In this document: one piece after another, positions 42,070 to 52,100 of the stretch | Layout of the letters: each line of letters opens with the position of its first letter | Numbering within the stretch: position 1 is the stretch's first letter | NCBI GenBank assembly: GCA_934573735.1 | Contig: CAKTMC010000003.1 | Coordinates: forward strand, 1 to 64,000 | Length of the DNA: 64,000 nucleotides | Origin: an uncultured Oscillospiraceae bacterium | GTDB taxonomy: Bacteria > Bacillota > Clostridia > Oscillospirales > Oscillospiraceae | Direction of reading: 5' to 3' | Translations under genes and position numbers: made by a program | Notes under the pieces: generated by a model | What the model was told of the DNA's origin: nothing | Seen by the model: only the letters and a program-made list of their open reading frames with translations | Database searches by the model: none

Positions 42070-42501
42070 TTACTTGTTCTTGCCGTCGTCCTCGGTGGCG
42101 TCTACGACGGAGTCAAAATCGTCAAACTCGCCTATCTCAACGTCGATGTCGGCATCCTTGGCGCTTGCGGTGATGTCGGCCTTGAGCGCGTTTATCTCGT
42201 CCTCCTTGGCCTCGATGCGTTCGCAGATCTCCTCGGCCTGCGCAAACAGGGAGGCAAAGAAGCCCTCGGGCGCGTCCTTTGCCTGCTCGTAATAGAGGCG
42301 GCCTATCTCGGTATATACGCGCTTGAGCTCCTCATTTTCACCGTTGAGCTCCAGAGCAAGCTTTGCAATGCGTCCGTAGGACTTTGCGCGGTTTGCGCCG
42401 CTCTCATAGATATCGCGCACACTGCCGCTCTCGGCGACCTCCTTGACCTTGCCGACGATGGAATTGATGGTGCCGGAAATAATGTCTTTGTAATCTGCCA
42501 T
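42070..42501 (-). CDS. Small helical cytosolic protein (unknown function)
   Basis: This 143-residue protein is predicted almost wholly helical and coiled-coil-prone (AKLALELNGENEELKRVYTEIGRLYYEQ, in two stretches; EEICERIEAKEDEINALK), with an acidic tail. It resembles uncharacterised Firmicute proteins that in other species carry a zinc ribbon after the coil; none is present here. The ATG at 42501 follows AAGGAGG, ruling out the longer frame into lgt. It is the last gene of the M16-M16-lgt operon, four bases after lgt. Function is unknown. Confidence 0.75.
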   Translation of the reverse strand: MADYKDIISGTINSIVGKVKEVAESGSVRDIYESGANRAKSYGRIAKLALELNGENEELKRVYTEIGRLYYEQAKDAPEGFFASLFAQAEEICERIEAKEDEINALKADITASAKDADIDVEIGEFDDFDSVVDATEDDGKNK

Positions 42502-42505
42502 TTTA

Positions 42506-43438
42506 TTATTCCTCCTTGGATTTTTCTTCTGAATTCTTATCCGCAGCGCCGTCTGCCGCCGCAACGCGGTTGACATACAGCTCCTCGGGCTTGTGCTGCC
42601 TGCGGGACATGACCACAAGCAGAATGAATGATATCAAAGCAAGCGCCATGGAAAGCGCCTGTGATACGCGGATGCCGGTACTGCCTATGTAGAGGCTGTC
42701 GGTGCGCAGACCCTCTATCCACGCCCTGCCCAGACCGTACCAGAAAAAGTAGATAAGTGTATTCTGGCCGTCATAGCGGCGCTTGCCGTGCTTGGTAAAT
42801 ACGGCAAGGAAGATGAGCCCGGCCAAATTCCACAGGCTTTCGTAAAGAAATGTCGGGTGGACATATATCGTCGTCCCGTCCGGGCTTATAAGACCCATGC
42901 GGCAAAAGACCTCAGTCTCCGCGCCGAAGGCCTCGCGGTTCATGAAATTGCCCCAGCGCCCGATTATCTGACCGATGAGAAGCCCGAAAACTATAACGTC
43001 GAGCATTGCGGGCAGCGGAATTTTCTTGTGCCGGCAGAGTATCCACAGCGCGATGATGCAGGCGATAACGCCGCCGTAGATGGCAAGACCGCCGTCGCGC
43101 AGGGCAAAAATCTCCGCCGGGTTTGCAATATAGCGCTCAAGCTCAAACAAGACATAGTATAGCCTTGCTCCGATTATCGCGGTGGGGATGATGACGAGTA
43201 TCGCGTCATACATATCGTCCTCTTTGATACCGAAGCGCTTGCAGATGCGTGTGCAGCATATTATCGCAAGGATAAAGCCCAGCGCGATGAGCACGCCGTA
43301 AAAATATATCCTGAAGCCGAACACGGTAAAATACGAGGGTGGGTCAATGGTAAGATTTCCAAGCATGGGGAAGCATATCGCGGAGTCGCGCTGAATGGTC
43401 TGGATGGTGCCTGTAAGAAGATTTGAAAAAATTTGCAT
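42506..43438 (-). CDS. lgt: Prolipoprotein diacylglyceryl transferase
   Basis: Lgt transfers diacylglycerol from phosphatidylglycerol to the lipobox cysteine of prelipoproteins in the membrane. The 310-residue protein has about seven membrane helices and the Lgt signature GRWGNFMNREAFG, with RIYFYGVLIALGF near the N-terminus carrying the essential His/Tyr-type region of the family as Y. A charged 35-residue tail (AAADGAADKNSEEKSKEE) extends beyond the usual end. It lies four bases from the M16 gene upstream and is a plausible partner for the lipobox-bearing binding protein at 54207. Confidence 0.95.
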   Translation of the reverse strand: MQIFSNLLTGTIQTIQRDSAICFPMLGNLTIDPPSYFTVFGFRIYFYGVLIALGFILAIICCTRICKRFGIKEDDMYDAILVIIPTAIIGARLYYVLFELERYIANPAEIFALRDGGLAIYGGVIACIIALWILCRHKKIPLPAMLDVIVFGLLIGQIIGRWGNFMNREAFGAETEVFCRMGLISPDGTTIYVHPTFLYESLWNLAGLIFLAVFTKHGKRRYDGQNTLIYFFWYGLGRAWIEGLRTDSLYIGSTGIRVSQALSMALALISFILLVVMSRRQHKPEELYVNRVAAADGAADKNSEEKSKEE

Positions 43439-43442
43439 AGCA

Positions 43443-44720
43443 TCAAGTCCTCGCTGGTGTGATTATAGAGATTGCAAGCCGCTCGGGCGCAAGGCTTTCA
43501 CGGATAAAGTCACGGCATTCCCCGGCGGTTAGCGTCGAGAGCAGCTCGGGAGCGGAGAAGGCGTCATAGCCCTCAAAGGCGGCGGTGGCAAGCGTCACGC
43601 AGAGAAAGTCAAAGTCCTCAAAGCCGCGCAGCCGCGCTCCGAAGGAGGCGCGCTTGGCGCGCTCAAAGCGCTGCTCGTCAAAGCCCTCCGCCGAAATGCG
43701 CGCGACCTCGGTCTTGAGCTCCTCAAGCACACGCTCAGGCTGACGGCTCTCGCCGCCCAAAATCAGGGTGCCGGTCCCGGAGGCGAAATCGACCTCATAG
43801 TCAAAGTCGCGGCAGAGAAGCCCTTTTTCGTAGAGCCGCGCATAAAACGGCGAGGAGCTGCCCGCAAGCAGCCGCAGCGAAAGCTGGGCGATGAGCCTCT
43901 TGCGCAGATCCGCCTCACCGCGCGGCGCGGCGGCGATTTTTGCCCCGATGAGAAACTGCGGCGCGGACACCGCCATCTCGCGGCTTTTATACGTCTCGAC
44001 CGGCAGAAGCGTCTCCGCCTCGCCGTAATCGACGCTTGGCGCGCTCTGCCTCTCCGCCGGGAGGAGCGAGAGCGCAAGCTCGTATATTTTCTCCGGCTCA
44101 ACGTCGCCCGCGACGCAAAGCGCCATATTCGAGGGCGCATAAAAGGCGCGGTGACAGTCATACAGGGTCCTGTCGCTTATCTCGGCGATGCTCTCCACCG
44201 TCCCCGCCACGCGCTCGCGCTGCGGATGATGGGCGTAAAGCTGACGGAGAAGCTGATAATATATCGCCATGCCGGGGTTATCCTCGCCCATGAGTATCTC
44301 CTGCGCGATTATGCCCTGCTCCTTCTGCACGGTCTCCGGCGTAAAATACGGAGTGGAGACAAAATGCAGCAGCAGGCGCAGATTTTCCTCAAAGTTCTGC
44401 GTACACTGAAAATAATAGCAGGTCATGGAGCCGGAGGTGAAGGCGTTTGGCTCCGCACCGTTTTCCGACAGCAAATTCATGGCGCTGTCGCCGTCGGGCA
44501 GGTCGAACATCTTGTGCTCCAGAAAATGCGCGACTCCGGCGGGTGTGTCTACGCTCACGCCGTCAAGCTCAAAGCGCCGGTCGTCACCGCCGTAATTTGC
44601 GGCAAGGGCTGCAAAGCAGGTCGCAAAGCCCTTTTTCGGCACGACACATATCCTCAGCCCGTTCGGAAGCTCTGCGGTGTACAGCGTCTCGCCTATATTC
44701 GGGTAATCATGCCTCTGCAT
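43443..44720 (-). CDS. M16-family metallopeptidase (YmfH-like, active-site form)
   Basis: This 425-residue insulinase-type peptidase has the inverted zinc motif HFLEH (HxxEH) near residue 69, followed by the family region LSENGAEPNAFTS. A second, inactive half-domain covers the C-terminal part. It corresponds to YmfH in Bacillus, the catalytic partner of YmfF. Its start overlaps the end of the other M16 gene by 14 bases, indicating a co-translated heterodimer. The substrate is unknown; some M16 pairs process small peptides or modified peptide precursors. Confidence 0.9.
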   Translation of the reverse strand: MQRHDYPNIGETLYTAELPNGLRICVVPKKGFATCFAALAANYGGDDRRFELDGVSVDTPAGVAHFLEHKMFDLPDGDSAMNLLSENGAEPNAFTSGSMTCYYFQCTQNFEENLRLLLHFVSTPYFTPETVQKEQGIIAQEILMGEDNPGMAIYYQLLRQLYAHHPQRERVAGTVESIAEISDRTLYDCHRAFYAPSNMALCVAGDVEPEKIYELALSLLPAERQSAPSVDYGEAETLLPVETYKSREMAVSAPQFLIGAKIAAAPRGEADLRKRLIAQLSLRLLAGSSSPFYARLYEKGLLCRDFDYEVDFASGTGTLILGGESRQPERVLEELKTEVARISAEGFDEQRFERAKRASFGARLRGFEDFDFLCVTLATAAFEGYDAFSAPELLSTLTAGECRDFIRESLAPERLAISIITPART

Positions 44721-46011
44721 CTTCGTCCTCCTCGGAAGCCTCGCCCTTTAGAAAATAAATCATATCACATTCAAGGCTGTTTGCAATGTCCGTAATATCC
44801 TCCAAACTCACCTGCTCGCATAGCTCTGCAAGCTCCTCGGGACTGCAATCGAGCCCGTCGAGCGCAAGGGAGAGATAAAAGCCCTCAAGCTCACCCTGAC
44901 TGTCACAGATACTGCGAAGCTCGGAGGCGACGCCGGAGCGCGCGGCGGCAAGCTCACTCTCGCTTATATCGCCGTTTTTCACGGCCTCAAGCTGCGCGAA
45001 TATCTCATCACGCGCCGCGTCAAAATTATCAAACTCTATGCCGGAGGCAACGAGCATAAGCCCCTTGTGCAAATCGAGCAGGGAGCTTGCATAGTAGCAC
45101 AGGCTGAGCCTTTCGCGGACGTTTACAAATAGCTTGGACGCAGCGCCCGAGCCGAAAACGGCATTGAACACATAGAGCGCGGGATAGTCCGGCTCATCCA
45201 TGCACTCGCCGAGCCGCCAGCCGATGACCAGCTTGCCCTGAGTCACCTCAAGCTCCTCCTCGACATAGCGCGGCTGCTCCTCAACGGAGTTCATGCGCAC
45301 GTCGGTGCCGATATCGTAATCTATCTCACCGCGGGGCAGGGTGGAGAGCGCGTCCCGCAGTGCGGAGACAAGCCGCTTTTTCGGCGCTTTTCCGCAGTAG
45401 AATATCTCGATGGGCGCGGTTTGCAGCAGGGCACGGTACTGCTTTGTGAGCTTTTTATAGTTGACTGAGCGCATATCGTCAAGACTGCCGAGGCGGCCGA
45501 CGGCGAAGTCCTCATAGCAGCACATCTCCTCGATGCAGCGGGTAAGAGAATATGAGCGCTTGTCGTTGACGCGGCTCTTTATCATGTCCTCGGCCTTTTC
45601 GCGCTCACTGTCCACATACTGCGGCAGCAGCAGCCCGCCGCGCGTTGCCGGGAAGAGCAGCAGCTCGCCCAAAAGCTCCGCCGCCGCGCCGAGCACGTCC
45701 TCATGCCCCGGAAGATACTCAGGCTCCGGGATGCTCGCATAAAAGCCGAGACACTGTATCTCACCGATACGGCGCACGACCGGCTCTATCGCCGTGCCGT
45801 AAAGCTCGTCCAGCCGCGCCGAAAGCGACTCCATGTCGGGATAGCGCGTTGTACCCCGGCGAAGAACGAGCGGAATGAGCGCGTTCATGGAGGCGGTATC
45901 GCGCTGAAGCTGAGTGAGCATGGTGAGACTCAGGCACGAGGTCTTGAACTTATCCGACCAAAGATATGAGAGGTTCACACCGGGCATTATTTCGCTGCGT
46001 TTTATCTCCAT
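44707..46011 (-). CDS. M16-family peptidase-like protein (YmfF-like, inactive partner)
   Basis: This 434-residue protein has the M16 fold pattern (SLSARLDELYGTAIEPVVRR, RERLSLCYYASSLLDLHKG in separate places) but lacks the HxxEH zinc motif, as in YmfF and other non-catalytic subunits. It is the first gene of a leftward operon with the active M16 gene, lgt and the small helical gene. A promoter-like ATATCACGG/TATACTTC region lies just upstream at about 46040-46075. It should form a chamber with the catalytic subunit. Confidence 0.88.
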   Translation of the reverse strand: MEIKRSEIMPGVNLSYLWSDKFKTSCLSLTMLTQLQRDTASMNALIPLVLRRGTTRYPDMESLSARLDELYGTAIEPVVRRIGEIQCLGFYASIPEPEYLPGHEDVLGAAAELLGELLLFPATRGGLLLPQYVDSEREKAEDMIKSRVNDKRSYSLTRCIEEMCCYEDFAVGRLGSLDDMRSVNYKKLTKQYRALLQTAPIEIFYCGKAPKKRLVSALRDALSTLPRGEIDYDIGTDVRMNSVEEQPRYVEEELEVTQGKLVIGWRLGECMDEPDYPALYVFNAVFGSGAASKLFVNVRERLSLCYYASSLLDLHKGLMLVASGIEFDNFDAARDEIFAQLEAVKNGDISESELAAARSGVASELRSICDSQGELEGFYLSLALDGLDCSPEELAELCEQVSLEDITDIANSLECDMIYFLKGEASEEDEDAEA

Positions 46012-46112
46012 AGGGCGCCTCCGTTCGTTTTGATATTCCGGGATACTATACTTCTACTGTATTATATCACGGCGGCGAAAAAAGTGGTAGTGTTTTTTGT
46101 GCTTGTAGGCTC

Positions 46113-49100
46113 TTATCCTACCGCGCCGCCCGTATATTTTTTCCCGTCGAGCAATACGCCGCGCCCGGTGTATTCTATCGCGTGCGCCGTGCCCTGAAAA
46201 TCGACCCAGCGGACGCGGCAGAGCGGGACATTTTCGGGCGGGTCTATATAGAGCTTTCCGCCGCGAAGCCTCAGCCCGAGCATACACTCCGCCGCCGCGC
46301 GAAGATACCAGCCCGCAGAGCCGGTGTACCAGCTCCAGCCCGCCTCGCCCTCGTGTCCGGGCGCGGAGTAAACATCGGCGGCGAGGACGAAGGGCTCCGC
46401 CTGATAGCGCAGAGGGTTCAGATTTTCCGGCAGCAGCATTTCGAGCAGGCGCCGCCCCGCGTCCGGCATATCGCAGGCGTAGCAGCTCATGGCAAGCCAG
46501 ATCGCGCCGTGGGTGTACTGTCCGCCGTTTTCGCGGAAGCCCTCGCCGTAGCTTGAAATATAGCCGGGGTAGCGTTCGTCGGGCGAATATGGCGGGGAAA
46601 ACAGCCGTATTAGCCCATGCTCCGCGTCAACAAGTTTACATAATGCTGACTCGACCGCGATTTTTGCGCGTTCCGTGTCCGCGTGACCCGACAGCGCCGC
46701 CCAGCTTTGCGCAATGGAGTCGATGCGCTCTACGCCGCCCATGGCGCTGCCGTCGGCGAGATATCCGCGCAGATACCACTGACCGTTCCAGCCCTCGTTC
46801 GCAGCCTCCGCAACAAGCCCTGCATAATTACGATAGCGCTCGGCACCGGGTTTACATAATTTATCAAGCAGCGCCGCAAGCTTCTCCGCACAGAAGGCGA
46901 AGAACCAGCCCAGCCACAGGCTTTCGCCGCCGCTGTCGTCAAGCCCGTCGTTCCAGTCGCCGCTGCCCATCAGCGGAAGTCCGTGCGCACCGAAGCCGCG
47001 TGAAATACAGCGCTCAAGAGCGGAGCGTGCATGGTCAATGACGCTTGCGCTCTGCCCGGAGCGCTCCGGCAGCTCGTAGCGGTCGCGCTCAGCCCCGGCA
47101 AGCAGCGGCGAGTTTACATAATATTCTTCAATGTCGCAGATGCCCAAATCGCCGCTTGCCTCGACGTATTCACACAGCGCCCACACAAGCCACAGCAGAT
47201 CATCGGAGCAGCGGCTGCGAACGCCCTTGTCGCCCTCGGGATGGGGATGCCACCAGTGCATTACGTCGCCCTCGATATACTGATGACGGCAGGCGTCAAG
47301 AATACGCTCACGGGCGTAGACGGGGCTTATCAGCATGAGATTTACGCCGTCCTGAAGCTGATCGCGGAAGCCGATAGCGCCGCCGCTCTGATACAGGCTG
47401 CATCGTCCCTCAAGCCGGCAGGCTATGGTCTGATACGCGCCCCAGCCGCTGAGATAGCGGTCAAGCGCCGCGCCCGCGCCGCTTACGGTAAAGCGATTTA
47501 GCAGCGTGCCCCAGTGCGACTTCACGGCGGATAGCGCCCGGCGGGCGTTTGCGGGTTTACATAACTCGATAAGCTCTGCCGCGCCGCAGCAGCCGCAGGC
47601 GAGAACGAGCGTTTCCGGGCAATTGAGCGTCATGCACATCCCGGCGGGGGAAAAATCACTGCCGATACGCGCAGCTATGCCTGCCGCCGCCCGGAAAACG
47701 AGCCCAGGATAATAGCTCTCCGGATTTTCCGCCGTGAATATGCCGTTTTCACTGCGGCATATGACGGAGCTTCCGTCAGAGGCGCCCATGCAAAGCTCCA
47801 ACGACCAGCTCAGCGCAAGCCCCGCCGCGCCTTCGATGATGAGCACGCGCGCATCAATGCCGCAGGGGATAAAGCCGGTCGTGACTATGCCGCGCCCCGA
47901 GATATTCTTCTCCCAGCGTGCAAGACCGGGGGAGTATTCGACCACGCAGTCCTCGCCGTCGTTTGCGGCAAAGAGACTTATTCGCCGGCCGTTCAGCTCG
48001 AGCCAGAGCCTTTCCGTGCCGCCGACCGCACTTATATCCTCGGCGGGGCGGTTTATGCGCATTTCACGGGCGTTTTTGTACCACATCGCACCCATGCCGC
48101 AGTCCGCTGCTATCCAGCCGTAGCTGCCGTTTGTGAGGATATTCTGCCAGCAGCGCCCCGGCAGAGACTTGAAGCGAAGGCTTAGACCATTATATTCGCT
48201 TTCCGGTACAGCGCCGGGAACACGCGCCGCGCCGAGCTTCGGCATGGGCAGGGGACTGCGCTCGGGGCGTACACGGGCGATAAAAACCGCCGCGCGGGAG
48301 GATATTGTCTCCATTGCGTCAAGCGGCGCAAAATGCACGCCGCCGCGCGCACCGACCAGAGCCTCGAGCGAGTATTCCGAGAGCATACGCTCGATGCGCC
48401 GCACAAGGGGCTGATGATATTCGCCGTGCTCGGGACTCAGATATACGAGATCAGCCTCCACGCCGCAGCTTTTGAGCAGGCAGAAGCGCCGCAGCAGAGA
48501 CTCCGCCTCCTGTGCGCGACCCTCGCAGCAGATGAGCGGCAGGTCGCCCGATATGCCGCAGCGCCAGAGCTCACGGCGCGGCGCTGCCTCGTGCAGCGGG
48601 GGAGCGATGATATCGGGGAGCATGGCCATCGCCTCACCCGTCTCCTCACCGCTCATGCCGGTAAGCGCAGCCGCAGCGGAGCACATACTGCCGCGCTCAA
48701 GCTCACCTGCCGCCAGCAGCCGCAGCGCCCCGTCAAGCGCCGCCTGCCGGGAGCGGGCAAGGCATAGCGTCAGACGCAGCTTCTTTTCCTGACCGGCGGT
48801 GAGGGAAAGACCGTGAGCGGCGCGAAGCTCCGGATGCGACAGCCAGCCGAGACCGCCGCCGCTGTCCGCCGTAAAGCTCATCTCCTCGCTTGCCGCCACG
48901 CAGAGCCACTGCTCGGGAAGCGCGGCGCGTCTGCACCGGCGCAGTATCAGCGCTCCGCCCTCGCACTCGGCGTGGATACCGAGCCGCCAGAAGGCGGGAT
49001 GGTTTACATAATCGGATAAAGGCGCAAGCAGCGGCGTAAAGCCGAGACTGAGCAGCCCGTGCATATCCCGGTCGGCGCAGATGGCGTAATCGCGCACCTC

Positions 49101-52100
49101 GCCGAATTCACCCGCGGCGACAAAGCATTCGGCCGAGAGCCTTATACCCCCGCGCTCAAGACTTATGCGTCCGTGCTCCTCGCCGAGCTCCCAGAAGCAG
49201 TCGCCGGAGGCAAAGGATATATCCTCGCCGCCGAGACGCAGAGAGAGCTCTATTCCCGGGAAATCGTAGACGCAGACCCCGCCGCAGACCGCGCGCGAGG
49301 CATTTTTTGACGAGTAAAGAAGATTATATACTCCGTTTGAGAGCGCCGTGAAGCTCTCCGCTCCGCCCTCGCCGCGAAGCTGCCAGCATAGCTCACCGCG
49401 CCGCGGCGGGCGCTCCGGGGACTCGCTCCGGTCACGGCGTATGACTCGGGCATCCTCGGGCACTCGCTCCTTGATGAGCAGCGAATATGCCGCCATCGCG
49501 CTCTCGGACATGAAGCGCCGCTGCATACTGCCGCAGCAGACCGCGTTTGCCGCGGCGATGATGCTCATGCCGACGTGATGCGCCATGTAGCAGCGCACTC
49601 TTTCGCCCTCGTCACGGCGGCAGCGTCCGGGCGTAAAGTCCAGAGCCTCGATAAAGCCCATGCGTCCGAGCGCTCCAAAGCGCTCAAGCCGCCGCAGGTT
49701 TTTCACCGCGCTATCCGGCTCGATGAGCAGCGCTAAGAAGCTGCTGTAGGGCGAGACGACAAAGTCCGCATCCTGCCCGCGCTTTAGCGCAAGCGCCGCA
49801 CAGCCGTGCGCCTTATAGCGATAGCTTAGCGCCGCGTCAAGCGAATAGTATGCGCTCTCGGACATACCCCAGGGCTTACCCGCGAAGCGGCGGCGCTTTT
49901 GAGCGTAGAGACAGAATTTGCTGCTTTCATATAAGAGACTGTCGCGGCAGAGCGGGAGAAAAAGCTCCGGCATGAGATATTCAAACATCGTCCCCGTCCA
50001 GCTTGCAAGACCGCAGTAGCCGTCCTTTTGAAGCTGGGCGCGGCTGAGCCTGCGCCAGTGCTTTATCGGCACGTCTCCGCGTGCGACGGCGATATAGCTC
50101 GTGAGCATCGCCTCGCTTGCCATGAGGTCATACCAGCCGCCGGCGGGGCGCTCCTTCGCGCAGTCGTAGCAGATATAAAACAGCCCGCGCCGCGCATCGT
50201 AGAGCGGGGCAAAGTCCATCGGCTCGATGAGCGAGCAGAGCCGCTCGGCAAGCTCCGGCATATTCCAGTCGCGCAGCGCTATGCTACAGGCGATAAGCCC
50301 CGCAAGCAGATTGCCGCTGTCCACGGTGGAGATGAATGCGGGGGCGAGCGGGAGCAGCGTCCGGGTGTCGTACCAGTTGAAAAAATGCCCCATGCAGCGC
50401 GGCAGTTTTTCGAGCGAGCCGACGACGCGCCCGATATACTCCGCTGCCTCCCCGCGTGAGATTATCTCCATGTCGCAGGCCGCGACCGCAGCCGCCATGG
50501 CAAAGCCGATGTTCGTCGGTGAGCTTCGATGCGCAATACCCACCGGCGGCTGCTGCTGAAAATTATCCGGGGGCAGGTAGTTATCCTCGGCGGTCGAATA
50601 ATCGTGAAGATATCGCCATGACTCGGCGGCGCGTTCACGGATATACTCGCGGTCGGCGGCGCTCAGCTTTTCGTCACGATACGCCGGGAGCGCAAGAGCC
50701 GCAAGCGCGGCGGGGGAGAGCAGCCACATCAGCCCCGAGGATTTCCCGATTATCACGGGCGAGAAAATCATCAGCGCCGCGCCGAGCAGCAGCACCGGCC
50801 ACATTATAATAATGTAGCGATAAAGCTCCGCGCCCTCGCGGTCACTCTGCGCCGCCGTCTGCCACTGCATGAGTCCGCGACCCGTCACGAGCATACGCCA
50901 GAGCGCCGTGAGCGCCGCCGAGAGACATACCCACGCCTCAAACGGCAGCAGCCACAGCCGGATAAAGCATTCGACCAGCGCACCGCCGACACCGCTTAGT
51001 ATGCGGGCATGGCGCTGACGCGGCTGATTTCGGCTCCACTCGCTCAGCGAGATAATAAGCCTGCTCGTGAGCGCAAGGAGCGCCGCCCAGCCCGCCGCAG
51101 CAAGACCGCGACCCGGCAGAAAAAAGCCCAGCACGATGGCAAGCAGCGTCATCGGCGGCGTAAGCGAGCGGCGCAGCGAATCAAACAGCCGCCAGCGGTC
51201 GATATCACGCAGCGCACGCCCCGCGGCAAAGAGCCACGGCGCGTTCTGCCAGTCGCCGCGTACCCAGCGGTGCAGACGCTTATAATATGACATGGGTCTT
51301 GCGGGGAAGGCATCGACAAATTCCGCGTCCCCCATGTAGCCCCCGCGCAAAAACGCGCCCTCGAGCGCGTCATGACTCAGCACCTGCCCCTCGGGAAGCG
51401 CGGCGGTACATTCAAGCAGCGCGTGAGCGTCGATTATGCCCTTGCCCGAAAAGCCGCCGCAGTCAAAGCAGTCCATGTATAGCTCGCCGCAGACCTGCGC
51501 GTAGGGGTCACTGCCTCCGCCGCCGGAGAATATCAGGGCAAAATCCGTTGCCGCCGCGCTCGAAAGCTCCGTCGTGATGCGCGGCTGAATTATCCCGTAG
51601 CCCGAGACGACGACGCGCCGCCGAGGGTCGATTTTCGCGCGGTTAAGGGGATGGAGCATCGCCGCGATGAGCTCACCCGCCGCACCCGGATACATCTGCG
51701 TGTCGCTGTCGAGCGTGATTATATATTTTGTCGCCGCAAGCCTGCCGCGCTCGCCCGTCACATGGAGCCGGGACTCACGCCCGAGCAGCAGCCTTGCAAG
51801 CTCCAGCAGCGCCCCGCGCTTTCGCTCGTGCGCGCTCCAACGCTCACCGTCAAACTCGCGCTCCCGCGTGAAAAGATAGAAGCCGCCGCCGTATTTTCCG
51901 TTCAGCGCCTCGATAATATCCCTTGCGGCGGAGATTATCGCCTCATCATCAGGCATGGACGCGGCATCGGCGGAAGGGAGATCTGCAAGCAGACCGAACA
52001 TGAGATTATCCCCCTCGCGCCGTGAGCCGAGCCGCAGCAGCTCAAGCTTTGCCGCCGTAGCCGCCGCGCTCTCCGCGTCGGTCAAAAGCGCGGATACGAC

